A stretch of DNA of 50,086 nucleotides from an uncultured Oscillospiraceae bacterium (GTDB lineage: Bacteria > Bacillota > Clostridia > Oscillospirales > Ruminococcaceae): assembly GCA_902489475.1 (NCBI GenBank), contig CABUAH010000004.1:1-50086 (forward strand). Reading direction: 5' to 3'. Below are positions 30,800-39,529 of this stretch, in pieces. The translations under genes were made by a program, and so were the position numbers. The notes under the pieces were generated by a model. The model saw only the letters and a list, made by a program, of their open reading frames with translations, was not told the DNA's origin and did no database searches. The first letter of the stretch is position 1, and each line of letters starts with the position of its first letter.

Positions 30800-32149
30800 T
30801 TAATAAACCACCCTTGAAGCTGTACTCATCAAAAGCACCGCCAAAAGTCCTGCTGTTGAAAGAATGCGAACAACTCCGTATGCTCTCTCGCTTTTTGCAG
30901 CTGCGTTTTCAATACTGTGCTTGAGCTTATCCTTAAACGGAGTAAGCATAAACACCGCAAAAACAAGCAGAGCGCAATATGCATAAATTTCATCTAAAAG
31001 AGCATCCGATATTATTCCCCTTTTAAACATAAGCCCGAACAGCCATGTTTTATATCCCGCAAAATCAGAGAAATAAACTATACTCCATCCAAAGAACAAG
31101 ACTATGAGCGTGTAAAGCCCCGAAATTACTCTCGGCAGCTTTGCTATAAGCTTTCTAAGCCCCAATGTTTCTATTATTACGAAAAGTCCGAAGTAAAGCC
31201 CGAAGATTATATACTGTTTGCCAAAGCCATACCAAAGACCTACCAAAACCGAGCTTGCAAGCGCTGCCGCAAAAGCTGAAAAAGGAGATTTTGAAAGAGG
31301 GCTTATGAGAGAATCGTTTACAAACCGCATAAGAGTATGGTTAAACCCAAAAACTGCTCCGCTCACGCCGTTTTTGACCTTTAGCGGAATAAAGTTTTCG
31401 TCATATTCAAATCCGTTTAAAAGTCCCAGCCCCAAAGCCATATCAGTATAACCCGAAAACAGAAAATACACCTGTGCCGCAAATGCAGCCATTCCTAAAA
31501 GCGCTCCGAAAAACGTCATGTTTGTCACGTCAAGTCCCACATTTTTTACATATCCGAGGGCTGCGGCAATAATACTCGCCTTTCCAAGCCCAACTATAAA
31601 ACGTGTTATGCCGTCGTTTAGTTTTTTACCTGTTATGGCTCTTGACCTTATCTGATCCTTGATATCGCCGTATCTCACAACAGGACCCGCTAAAAACAAA
31701 GTATAGTTTATCATGTAGGTGATAAGGCAAAAGAGATTCCTCTCCGGTCTTATTCTTTGAAACGCTACATCAAAAACATAGCTTAAGCCCCTTACCGAAT
31801 AAAATGCCATTCCGACAGGTATAACCGTATGCTCCAAGGCAATTGGTGTTGATGCAAATAAAAAGTTATAGTTTACCGTAACGAACAAAGTTATGTTCAT
31901 TGCCGCCGAAAGCATAACTCCGACAAATTTTACAGCTTTGGATCTCGATCCGGCTAAAAAACCGAATACCCAATCGAATACCACCGACAAGAACAAAAAA
32001 CATATATAAAACGGCTTTCCCCAACTGAAGAACACAACGCTTGACAAAACCAAAATCAGGTTTTTATACTCGGTGCTTCTGTCGCACATTGTAAGCAAAA
32101 CCGTTATCGGCAAAAATGCGTATATAAAAATCAAATCCGTATACAGCAA
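30800..32149 (-). CDS. MBOAT family (AlgI/DltB-like) protein lacking the usual WHG histidine
   Basis: A polytopic membrane protein of about 450 residues. PVGMAFYSVRGLSYVFDV and FSGYTDMALGLGLLNGFEYDENF are clear AlgI/DltB-type MBOAT signatures; such proteins move acyl groups across the membrane onto surface polymers. The FWRRWH-type block is degenerate (GFNHTLMRFVNDSLISPL, His271 kept), and the GLWHG motif reads GLWYG with Tyr307 in place of the usual histidine; the following YHG reads YFG. The frame is open to 32272, but AAGGAG lies nine bases before TTG at 32149. The partner gene is a Thr-linker surface protein rather than a DltD/AlgJ-type protein. Activity is doubtful. Confidence 0.85.
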   Translation of the reverse strand: MLYTDLIFIYAFLPITVLLTMCDRSTEYKNLILVLSSVVFFSWGKPFYICFLFLSVVFDWVFGFLAGSRSKAVKFVGVMLSAAMNITLFVTVNYNFLFASTPIALEHTVIPVGMAFYSVRGLSYVFDVAFQRIRPERNLFCLITYMINYTLFLAGPVVRYGDIKDQIRSRAITGKKLNDGITRFIVGLGKASIIAAALGYVKNVGLDVTNMTFFGALLGMAAFAAQVYFLFSGYTDMALGLGLLNGFEYDENFIPLKVKNGVSGAVFGFNHTLMRFVNDSLISPLSKSPFSAFAAALASSVLVGLWYGFGKQYIIFGLYFGLFVIIETLGLRKLIAKLPRVISGLYTLIVLFFGWSIVYFSDFAGYKTWLFGLMFKRGIISDALLDEIYAYCALLVFAVFMLTPFKDKLKHSIENAAAKSERAYGVVRILSTAGLLAVLLMSTASRVVY

Positions 32150-32192
32150 TTCTTTAAGCTCCTTAAACTCTATAAATATATTATACTCTTTT

Positions 32193-32221
32193 ATGATACC
32201 ATAATCGCCGGGTTTGCGCAA
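32193..32221 (-). promoter_or_regulatory. Possible promoter of the MBOAT operon
   Basis: On the minus strand, TTGCGC (32216-32221), 17 bases, then TATCAT (32193-32198). A nearby TATAAT (32180-32185) lacks a partner. Either would give a short leader to the TTG start. Confidence 0.4.
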
Positions 32222-32229
32222 GTGCAAAA

Positions 32230-32260
32230 AAAGTGAAATTGTATAATACAACTTCACTTT
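32230..32260 (-). terminator. Terminator of the VOC/toroid/AlkZ-related operon
   Basis: A 14-bp stem AAAGTGAAATTGTA/TACAACTTCACTTT (one wobble) has a 3-base loop and T tracts on both strands. It lies 26 bases beyond the VOC-protein stop. Confidence 0.9.
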
Positions 32261-32285
32261 TCTGCATATCATATTTGGCTTTATT

Positions 32286-32633
32286 TTAATTCCTGTAAAA
32301 ACCGATCTCGTTGCCGTCGGGGTCGGCTATTGTAAACTTTCTCGTTCCCCACGGCGTATCAAATAGAGGCTCGATAACCGTAACTTTGTCTTTTAGCTCC
32401 TCCCAAAGCTTGTCCACATCTTCCGGCATAAAGTTATATCGCTCACATGGAATGACCTTTTCAGCGACTCCTATTGCAAAAATTGCTCCGCCGTTATTTT
32501 TAAAATGATAATAAACAGGCTCATCCTCCGGAAATCGGCTCTCAACCTCAAAGCCTAAAACCTCTGTATACCATTTGAGCGATCTTTCAAGGTCAGTAAC
32601 CGCTGCCTTTACATGAGTTAATTTCATTTCCAT
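32286..32633 (-). CDS. VOC (glyoxalase/bleomycin-resistance) superfamily protein
   Basis: A 115-residue single vicinal-oxygen-chelate domain. It begins MKLTHVKAAVTDLERSLKWYTEVLGFEVESR and ends GTRKFTIADPDGNEIGFYRN, both typical of the fold. The metal ligands would be His5-type and Glu near the C-terminus, but the reaction is not predictable. GGAGA lies in the end of the upstream gene, and the two frames overlap by ten bases. It is the last gene of a three-gene operon. Confidence 0.88.
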   Translation of the reverse strand: MEMKLTHVKAAVTDLERSLKWYTEVLGFEVESRFPEDEPVYYHFKNNGGAIFAIGVAEKVIPCERYNFMPEDVDKLWEELKDKVTVIEPLFDTPWGTRKFTIADPDGNEIGFYRN

Positions 32634-33562
32634 TTTATAATCTCCATTCCATCTGTTATCCCTTTTAAAAACAACATATTTTTTATAATAAAATCAGATT
32701 TCCACCGATTCAAAGCGATTTCCTGCTCCTTATACTCGGTACACCAAGTAAAAGGAATGGGATATGAACCGTCCGGCAGCTGGCTGTCAGCTATAAATTT
32801 GCACTCTGTTTTTGCAATCTCCGAGTGGTCCGAATAAAAAATACTGTTCTTGCTACCGATAAAATCAGACGGCATTGAAACATATTCCTTACCCCATTTT
32901 TCCGTATCACGGCATATATTAAAGTCCACCTGTTCCTTTAGCTTTGCCGTAAATAAATCCATATCAACTGCCTCGGCTTCTGCTGCGGTAAGATATTCAT
33001 ACAGACATATAAAGCATGCTGTAACGTGCGTTTCGGCAAACGGTGCATTTTTTGAAAACCAATCAACTGCCTCTTTGGCGATCTCAATGCCCTTCTTGTA
33101 AAGACTGCTTTCCTTGTCTGCAAATCTAATGATAAATCCGGCGAGATAAGCCGTCGGATTGTATTTAAACTCACTGCCGTTTTGTCCGTATCCCCACCAG
33201 ATTGCATGAGGATAATCATTGTTGCTCGGCACAACATTAAGCCACTGATTATGTTCTTTATCAAAATCCGCTCCGCTTTCAATGTATTTTAAAATACCAC
33301 TTATTAACAGGTGGCTATTGTCGGAAAAATCAATTTCACGTAGAATTTCCGCTGCTGCCCAAGTCTGAATAGGGCTGGAATTAGGGTTGCAGCAGTCAGG
33401 TTCAAGAGCGTAACCGAATCCTCCGTCATCATTTTGATAATAAGAAAGAGCTTTTAAGACATTTTCCTTTTCGCCGCCCTCGAAATGATACTGAAAACGA
33501 GCTAAATCTATGGGTCTTGCATTTCGGTAAATAAATTCTCTTGCTTTTTCAAAAACTGTCAT
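32624..33562 (-). CDS. Alpha/alpha-toroid (prenyltransferase/squalene-cyclase-like) protein, unknown function
   Basis: A 312-residue, apparently cytoplasmic protein. The stretch LSYYQNDDGGFGYALEPDCCNPNSSPIQTWAAAEILREI and the later SQLPDGSYPIPFTW are the QW-like repeats of the terpenoid-cyclase/prenyltransferase toroid fold. No catalytic DxDD motif is visible, so a cyclase role is not supported. GATAGGT precedes the ATG, eight bases after the AlkZ-related gene. It overlaps the VOC gene by ten bases. The function is unknown. Confidence 0.75.
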   Translation of the reverse strand: MTVFEKAREFIYRNARPIDLARFQYHFEGGEKENVLKALSYYQNDDGGFGYALEPDCCNPNSSPIQTWAAAEILREIDFSDNSHLLISGILKYIESGADFDKEHNQWLNVVPSNNDYPHAIWWGYGQNGSEFKYNPTAYLAGFIIRFADKESSLYKKGIEIAKEAVDWFSKNAPFAETHVTACFICLYEYLTAAEAEAVDMDLFTAKLKEQVDFNICRDTEKWGKEYVSMPSDFIGSKNSIFYSDHSEIAKTECKFIADSQLPDGSYPIPFTWCTEYKEQEIALNRWKSDFIIKNMLFLKGITDGMEIIKWK

Positions 33563-33570
33563 AAAAATAC

Positions 33571-34263
33571 CTATCCCAGTATAAATCTTTTTATTTTCGT
33601 TGCTTTTGCGACAGGGTTGAGCTTTAGCACCTGCTCCTTTATCTTTTCATACGCTTCTTCTTGATCGACAGACTTAATTATTACTCCTCTTTTCTCCCAA
33701 AAGTTTTCAACTGTTGTAAAAACCGTACTGCTCCAACCGTAAGCGTTTCCGTCCTTCCCGATTTTTTGCGACCGTCCGCAGACGGTTACAAGCATTCTCA
33801 TTTGCAAATCAGCAAGCGCTCTGTCAAATCTGCTCTTGTTCTCAGCCGAAAATCCTCCGATTCTCTTTATTTCGTGAAGCGGAACTTCTCCTCCTGATTT
33901 AATAATCTCGTAGATTGTTTTTTCGGTATTGCTTATTTCTCCGTTTTCGTAAAGCTCTTCAAAATACATTCCTTTTCGCCTTACCGAGAAAAAATAAGGA
34001 TACCACTCCTCGGTAATATATCCGCTCGTTTTGAAAAAGAACTTTGCATAAGCTATATCGTTTCGTTCCTCAAGAACACGCATACGCCATTCCCATGGAT
34101 CCGTTTCAGGATTTCCCGTATGCCACTTTACAGGTGTTTCAATATGCTCCTGCTCGCTCCAATCATACGGAATCAAAGCAAATATACCTTTTGAGCTTCC
34201 TCCGCCCATTGAAAAACCGCAGTCTAAAAGGTCCCTGCAAAAATCTGAAAAATTTGAAATCAT
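33571..34263 (-). CDS. AlkZ-related (winged-helix) protein
   Basis: A 230-residue protein that resembles the short AlkZ-related proteins of clostridia. The recognisable stretch is FALIPYDWSEQEHIETPVKWHTGNPETDPWEWRMRVLEERNDIAYAKFFFKTSGYITEEWYPYF. The middle (IYEIIKSGGEVPLHEIKRIGGFSAENKSRFDRALADLQMRMLV) looks like a winged helix. True AlkZ enzymes excise crosslinks from DNA, but this protein is much shorter and its function is unknown. A GGGGGG site precedes the ATG. It is first in the operon with the toroid and VOC genes. The family name is from memory of similar proteins. Confidence 0.65.
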   Translation of the reverse strand: MISNFSDFCRDLLDCGFSMGGGSSKGIFALIPYDWSEQEHIETPVKWHTGNPETDPWEWRMRVLEERNDIAYAKFFFKTSGYITEEWYPYFFSVRRKGMYFEELYENGEISNTEKTIYEIIKSGGEVPLHEIKRIGGFSAENKSRFDRALADLQMRMLVTVCGRSQKIGKDGNAYGWSSTVFTTVENFWEKRGVIIKSVDQEEAYEKIKEQVLKLNPVAKATKIKRFILG

Positions 34264-34329
34264 TAAGCATCCCCCCTTTTAAGATAAGTTTACTACCTAC
34301 AGTCAATTTTGTATTGTAAAAAATCGACA

Positions 34330-35151
34330 TTATTGCACCAAAAACCTTTTCGCTTTCTCCGGAGTCATCAAATGATGCTTCTTGAAGTCATTAATAAGAT
34401 GCGCCTGATCGAAATAACCGTACTTGTCTACTGCATCAAGAACATTAAAGCTTTTTCCTTTCAAAATATCCTTCCAAAGCAACTGATAGCGTATCAACGA
34501 CTGAAGACCTTTCGGAGAAATGCCTATATGCTCATTAAAAAGCCTCTCAAGGTGCTTGTTGGATATCGTGGTATATGAACAAATATCCGCAATCCTTGCC
34601 GTACCGTTTGAGAAAATCATCTGATAAATCGAATTCATCACACAATCATTTTGTCGCTTTTCATTTTTATGTCTAATTAGTATCTTTTCTGCAAGCTTGA
34701 TTCTTTCATACGATGAATCTGACTCATACAAAAGCGGTTCAAGCTCTCTTTTTATATAATCAAAATGCACACTTAAGTCAAAACAGCCGTTTTTGCTTTT
34801 ACATAGGTCCTCATCTGTAAATGATGCCGCTCCCCAAGGATAAAACCGTATAGCAAAGGTCGATATCTTATCATTATTTATGATTTGAGGTGAAAAAAAC
34901 GCTCTTTCGTTTATTGCACAAAAGCTGCTGTCTATCGTATTTTTTGTGTGATCGATGTTAAAAATAATATCCATGCAGGTATCGGGAATAACCAAAATAT
35001 CGGTATTTAAAGTTTCGCATGGCTTTGCCGTGCCCCAAAAACAGCGTATATACGGCCTAAGCTCTTCACACGGCTCTATTTCAAAATAAGCTTGCCTATA
35101 GGCAGGAGATTCAGCAGTCATTGGCTTGTAAACAGAGTTTAGCAAAAACAT
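34330..35151 (-). CDS. AraC family transcriptional regulator
   Basis: A 273-residue regulator. The N-terminal domain (EIEPCEELRPYIRCFWGTAKP) is of the type seen in AraC proteins with a DUF6597-like sensor, and the C-terminal 100 residues hold the two helix-turn-helix units (ARIADICSYTTISNKHLERLFNEHIGISPKGLQSLIRYQLLW, then YGYFDQAHLINDFKKHHLMTPEKAKRF). The frame reaches 35193, but GAGGTGAG precedes the ATG at 35151. Target and ligand are unknown; the AlkZ-related operon is divergent in position only, being on the same strand downstream. Confidence 0.9.
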   Translation of the reverse strand: MFLLNSVYKPMTAESPAYRQAYFEIEPCEELRPYIRCFWGTAKPCETLNTDILVIPDTCMDIIFNIDHTKNTIDSSFCAINERAFFSPQIINNDKISTFAIRFYPWGAASFTDEDLCKSKNGCFDLSVHFDYIKRELEPLLYESDSSYERIKLAEKILIRHKNEKRQNDCVMNSIYQMIFSNGTARIADICSYTTISNKHLERLFNEHIGISPKGLQSLIRYQLLWKDILKGKSFNVLDAVDKYGYFDQAHLINDFKKHHLMTPEKAKRFLVQ

Positions 35152-35188
35152 AAATCTCACCTCTTCTATCAGAAAATCCCTTGTTTTT

Positions 35189-35217
35189 ATCATATCACAT
35201 GATTCTTTAAATTACAA
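35189..35217 (-). promoter_or_regulatory. Promoter of the AraC-type regulator
   Basis: On the minus strand, TTGTAA (35212-35217), 17 bases, then TATGAT (35189-35194) with an upstream TG extension. Confidence 0.65.
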
Positions 35218-35223
35218 CAAACA

Positions 35224-35254
35224 AAAAGCCCAAACCTCATAAGGGTCTGGGCTT
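35224..35254 (-). terminator. Rho-independent terminator after the 94-residue gene
   Basis: AAAGCCCA pairs with TGGGCTTT, with a further short inner stem, and T residues follow on the minus strand. It marks the end of the long ABC/DUF4340 unit. Confidence 0.85.
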
Positions 35255-35267
35255 TAGGAAATATATT

Positions 35268-35552
35268 TTACTTCGCCGCATATCTTGCAAGCCATGCGTT
35301 GGCAATATCAAGAGCCTCATAAAGGCTTTCCTTTTCCGCTGTTTTGTTAATTCTTTCGTTTGGCGGTAAGCTTTCGTCTGTTGCCATTCTAAACATTCTT
35401 ACTTTATTTGCAACATCCAAATCTCCAACCTTTTCCGTTCCAAGTATTTGTATCATTACAACATACTCGTCGCTCATATTTCCGTAATATATTTCTTTTC
35501 CTTTTCTGACAAGAGGCAGTCCCTTGTATGTGAAAAATTCGCTTTGAGCCAT
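35268..35552 (-). CDS. Small conserved protein, unknown function
   Basis: A 94-residue soluble protein. Its N-terminal part (FFTYKGLPLVRKGKEIYYGNMSDEYVVMIQILGTEKV) looks like a small beta domain and the rest is helical (EKESLYEALDIANAWLARYA). I recognise this only as a kind of protein common in clostridial genomes and not as a named family with a function. AAGGAGGG precedes the ATG. It lies 56 bases after the DUF4340 gene, with no terminator between, and is followed by one, so it is probably the last gene of that unit. Confidence 0.75.
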   Translation of the reverse strand: MAQSEFFTYKGLPLVRKGKEIYYGNMSDEYVVMIQILGTEKVGDLDVANKVRMFRMATDESLPPNERINKTAEKESLYEALDIANAWLARYAAK

Positions 35553-35608
35553 TTTGTTTCCCTCCTTAATTTTATTTTATCGTATTTGATTTAAAAAGTC
35601 TGTCATAA

Positions 35609-37126
35609 TCAGTAGGTGTTAGCGTCAACTTCTTCACCGTTTCTGACCTTTTCTATTCCTCCGATAATTGCGTCTATCCATCCGCTTTCGATTCTAAATG
35701 ATGTTTTACCATTAAGCTTTACAATATATCTTCTATCCGTTTGCTTATAAAACTCCATTTTATCTTTACCGCCGTCTAAAAGATCAATGTCTATCGTAAC
35801 ATCGGCAGTTTTTCCTGCCGGTTCAGTGAAATAGATTTCAGTCGTAGGGCACTGTATCAAAAGCTGGTACCAACCCTTCCAAACCTCAGCATCAACCTCC
35901 TTTGAGTTTTCCAATACCTTTTCGATATCCTGATTTCCTTCATCATCCTTTTCGGAAACGGTAATATCATAGGTAATATCAATATCAGAGGTTTTTACCT
36001 TTACATCCTTAAGCGTTATGATATTATTTGTTGTCATAAGCCCTGAAATAACATCTGACGGATCAAACGATGCCCATGGTATATTATCGGCTGTGCAGTA
36101 GAAAATAACATCTATTCCTTCTACTCCCTCAAGATATACATAATATCCGTCTATCGTTTCGGTGTTTTCTCCATCGCTGTCCTTAACATATTCGCAGTTT
36201 CCGACCTTAAGAATATACTCTCCGTCCTTGCATTTTAGGTCTGCAACCGCACTCGGACTTTTCAGTCCGTACTTTTCAAAATCCGCTTCCGTAGGCTTTG
36301 CCACAACTGCCCTTTGCGCTGCAAGCCCCCACATTCCATGTGTTACCGCTGACGAATTTGTAACGTCAAGATAGCTGAAAATCGGAGAAGTCATAACCTG
36401 CGCCGAAACCATAGCGGTTGTGTCGTCAGGAGCGTTTTTAAATACAATATCATAGTCCTTTGACTTTTGTGTTACCTTAAGAGATGTAAAATAGTTCTCG
36501 TCAGCGTCGCTCGGCATCTGTGAAAGCATGGCAAGACTTATAAAATCCTCTTTTGCATAAAAGAAATATGAAAGACTGCTTACGCTCACAGTATAAACCT
36601 TGGTAGATCCCGCTTCGCAAACGTAGTAATATCCACTTTCAGGCGACTCATCTCCGATTAAAAAGACCTTTTGTGTGTCCTTTCCGTCATGGTGAAATGT
36701 AACGGTAAAATATGAAGCTACCTTATCGAGTCCGTATTTTGACAAATCACTCGCATTCTCTTCAACAACATCCTTTGCCGCCAGTGAACAAAGTGTAGTT
36801 GCCACCGAAGTATATATGTTTTGATTTTGGTTAATTCCGGACAATTCCTTAATTTCCCATTCATCGCCGCCAACGGAGGTTTGAACTATTTTTACTTCCC
36901 CATTAGAATTGTGAAGCTCAACACTTTTTACATTTGTTTTATCAAGGTCTTCAGCTACGCTGTCGGTAAGAGAAATCTTTGACTCATTCTCATCGGAATC
37001 AATCACGCTTGTATTGCTCGATGAGTTGTTGTCTGCTTTCGGTATGAATTTAAGCACTAAAAGCATTGCCCCCAAACACACCGCAGCAACAGCACATATA
37101 ACAATTCCTTTAACTTTAGAATTCAT
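35609..37126 (-). CDS. DUF4340 domain-containing membrane-anchored protein
   Basis: A 505-residue protein with one N-terminal membrane segment (about 6-26) and a large outside part. It has repeats of the DUF4340 fold: KSVELHNSNGEVKIVQTSVGGDEWEI, DLSKYGLDKVASYFTVTFHHDGKDTQKVFLIGDESPESGYYYV, and FEKYGLKSPSAVADLKCKDGEYILKVG. Such proteins usually accompany GldF/GldG-like ABC systems, as here, where the GldG-like gene ends 37 bases upstream. The role, perhaps an extracytoplasmic subunit, is not established. GGAGAAG precedes the ATG. Confidence 0.88.
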   Translation of the reverse strand: MNSKVKGIVICAVAAVCLGAMLLVLKFIPKADNNSSSNTSVIDSDENESKISLTDSVAEDLDKTNVKSVELHNSNGEVKIVQTSVGGDEWEIKELSGINQNQNIYTSVATTLCSLAAKDVVEENASDLSKYGLDKVASYFTVTFHHDGKDTQKVFLIGDESPESGYYYVCEAGSTKVYTVSVSSLSYFFYAKEDFISLAMLSQMPSDADENYFTSLKVTQKSKDYDIVFKNAPDDTTAMVSAQVMTSPIFSYLDVTNSSAVTHGMWGLAAQRAVVAKPTEADFEKYGLKSPSAVADLKCKDGEYILKVGNCEYVKDSDGENTETIDGYYVYLEGVEGIDVIFYCTADNIPWASFDPSDVISGLMTTNNIITLKDVKVKTSDIDITYDITVSEKDDEGNQDIEKVLENSKEVDAEVWKGWYQLLIQCPTTEIYFTEPAGKTADVTIDIDLLDGGKDKMEFYKQTDRRYIVKLNGKTSFRIESGWIDAIIGGIEKVRNGEEVDANTY

Positions 37127-37163
37127 TTTCTTCTCCGTTTCCTAGAATAACTTATCTAACCGA

Positions 37164-38810
37164 TTATCGGTTCTTTCGTCTTACCCAAACAACAACGCCA
37201 ATAACAAGAACTATAAGCGGAATAACAAGAATAAATACCCACTTGTATATACTTATCTGTGCATCTGTAAGCTCAAAAAGCTCACCGCCTATCTTTGAAG
37301 GCTCAATTGTGATTCCGGAAGTTGTTTTTCCGGTAATCTGGTTTGTAACACTTAAAATCCATTGACTGTTAGCATATTGAGTTGCCTGCAACACCGAATC
37401 ATCAAGCAAAAATTCAGATCCAAGCACTAAAACTTGGCTATAGCCCTCGGTATTGTCATCGTTAAACACTGCCTTATAGCCGATTGCCGCTGCAAGCTGC
37501 TCTCCGCTTGAAACCTTATCCCCTGTGGTCAAATCGGCTTTATAACCTGTTTCAGCGGTTTTTAAAAGCTCAACTGTTTTCTTCATATCCTCTTCGTCAT
37601 ACTTAAGCTTTATAGGCTTTGTATAAAGAGTAGTAAGCATCGCTAAGGACTTATCCTTAATATCCTTTTCATAATCCTCAGCCGAAAAATCAACCATTAA
37701 AAGTCCGTTGCTTCCGTGCGACGAATCCGAATCGTACATACAGTAATCCTCGATAATAATTCCATACTCCTCTAAAAGCTCATCAATTTTCGGAGTGTCA
37801 GGCTGCTGTACGCTTTCGATATACATTAAGTTTTTCTCAAGCTTTCCATCATTGTTAAGAAAATCGGAAACCTTTTTAACTTCAGCGTCCGTATAATCTA
37901 CGGTAGGTGCGGCAATTACCGCAATATTCGTGTCCTGAGGAATTTCCTCAGTAGTAATATTAACACTGTCTACCTGATAGCCGTTAGCTTTCATAAGCGT
38001 CTGATAATAGTTAAGCGGTACTGCTTCGCCTCTTCCCGTCAAAAGCGTAATTTTGATAGGATTTGAATCGGTTACTACCATTAGAGCCGATGTATAAGCC
38101 TGCTCGGCATTTGAAGACTCGATATAATTTGCCTTCTCGTTGGAAGAATTAGTATATGTGAGATTAACACATGCACCTATAAAGTTAATCTCACTTCCGT
38201 AATAGTTATTAGCCATTGCTTCGAGTGTTGCTCCCGACGAGGAAATACTTGACACAATCTCAGGTGCAAAATTTACAAGACTTAGCGGCGAAACAACGCT
38301 CGTTCTCTTGTATTCCTTTCCGTCGTCTCCCTTTTGAGTTGTTTCAAAAATTATGTCATATGCCGCAATCTCATCTTCATACTGAGAAACAACATTTGGG
38401 TTTGAAAGGAAATCCACATACTCAATCTTTATTTTAGAATTATACTGAGCATACTTTTGCAAAATCTCATCCGCTTGAAGAGTGTATACATTTTGAGAAT
38501 CAAAATCTTCCTTTTCAGCCAAAACAGTTATTTTTACATCTTTATCAATGCTCTTTACATAATCTATCGTTTCATCGGAAACCGAATATGACGAGTTTGA
38601 GGTCATATCAAAAGAAAGCGGAAAACGCTCAAAAATCTGCGTTGCAACAATATTTATAAGTACTAAAACCGCAACAAAAACCGCTGTAAACGCAATCGCC
38701 ATCGTGCTGTGCTTTAACTTCTTGTGCGTTCTTTTAGTTTTCCTCTTTTCCTTATTGTCCGATGAATTTTGCTCCTCATTTGTGTCAAGGATTTTATTTT
38801 CTTCATTCAT
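37164..38810 (-). CDS. GldG family protein (ABC-type transport auxiliary)
   Basis: A 548-residue protein with a membrane segment near residues 37-58, a long outside domain and a C-terminal membrane anchor (about 520-540, WVFILVIPLIVLVIGVVVWVRRK). The N-terminal outside part has the GldG-like NSSYSVSDETIDYVKSIDKDVKITVLAEKEDF, and PIKITLLTGRGEAVPL continues the fold. GldG was named for gliding motility in Bacteroidetes, but relatives occur in many non-gliding Firmicutes with an unknown substrate. AAAGGGGG precedes the ATG. It sits between the permease and the DUF4340 gene. Confidence 0.88.
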   Translation of the reverse strand: MNEENKILDTNEEQNSSDNKEKRKTKRTHKKLKHSTMAIAFTAVFVAVLVLINIVATQIFERFPLSFDMTSNSSYSVSDETIDYVKSIDKDVKITVLAEKEDFDSQNVYTLQADEILQKYAQYNSKIKIEYVDFLSNPNVVSQYEDEIAAYDIIFETTQKGDDGKEYKRTSVVSPLSLVNFAPEIVSSISSSGATLEAMANNYYGSEINFIGACVNLTYTNSSNEKANYIESSNAEQAYTSALMVVTDSNPIKITLLTGRGEAVPLNYYQTLMKANGYQVDSVNITTEEIPQDTNIAVIAAPTVDYTDAEVKKVSDFLNNDGKLEKNLMYIESVQQPDTPKIDELLEEYGIIIEDYCMYDSDSSHGSNGLLMVDFSAEDYEKDIKDKSLAMLTTLYTKPIKLKYDEEDMKKTVELLKTAETGYKADLTTGDKVSSGEQLAAAIGYKAVFNDDNTEGYSQVLVLGSEFLLDDSVLQATQYANSQWILSVTNQITGKTTSGITIEPSKIGGELFELTDAQISIYKWVFILVIPLIVLVIGVVVWVRRKNR

Positions 38811-38824
38811 TCTTAAAACCCCCT

Positions 38825-39529
38825 TTAATTCCAGCGACGGCGCTCAAGCACTCTTACCGTGAAGAATACAAACGCTGCCGTTACGCTTATGAAGAACAAA
38901 ATATTTGAAAGATCAAACGATCCGTAAGTAAAACCGTCATATCTCGACAAGAATGAAAGGCTTGTAAAAATGCTTGCAATAAAATCTATCGGTATAATGC
39001 TTGCGATCGCCGAAAAGAGATAGAGTATTAACATTATTGCAAACGACAAAACAGCGGAAACTATCTGGTTTTCCGTAAGGGATGAAACAAATATTCCAAT
39101 AGATATAAATGCCGCTCCAAGCAAAATCAAACCTAATATGTTTCCGAAAATCAAAAGCCAGTCAGGCGATGAGATCGCTGAAACAATTACCGCAAAAACG
39201 AGCATTATCAAAACTCCGAGAACATATACCAAAAATGCCGCCAAAAACTTGCCCATTACTATTGCACCAAGCGATACAGGAGCGGTAAGCAGACACTGAT
39301 CGGTTTTATTTTTCTTTTCCTCAGAAAATGTTCTCATAGTCAGAATCGGAATTAAAACTATCAAAACATACATCATCATCGAGAAAACCGAATTAAGCTC
39401 CGTTGTTCCCTGCTGAATTGACAAAAGCGTAAAGAAAAATCCGGCAGTAAGGTAGAAAAATGCCAAAAATACATATCCGATAGGAGAAGTAAAATATGAT
39501 ACGAATTCTCTTCTGAAAATAGCCGCCAT
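38825..39529 (-). CDS. ABC-2 type transporter permease (GldF-like)
   Basis: A 234-residue permease with six membrane helices. It begins MAAIFRREFVSYFTSPIGYVFLAFFYLTAGFFF, and the intracellular RTFSEEKKNKTDQCLLTAPVSLGAIVMGKF stretch is the coupling region that contacts the ATPase. AAAGGAGG precedes the ATG. Its start overlaps the ATPase stop by one base and the GldG-like gene follows after 14 bases. It forms the channel of the ABC complex. Confidence 0.92.
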   Translation of the reverse strand: MAAIFRREFVSYFTSPIGYVFLAFFYLTAGFFFTLLSIQQGTTELNSVFSMMMYVLIVLIPILTMRTFSEEKKNKTDQCLLTAPVSLGAIVMGKFLAAFLVYVLGVLIMLVFAVIVSAISSPDWLLIFGNILGLILLGAAFISIGIFVSSLTENQIVSAVLSFAIMLILYLFSAIASIIPIDFIASIFTSLSFLSRYDGFTYGSFDLSNILFFISVTAAFVFFTVRVLERRRWN

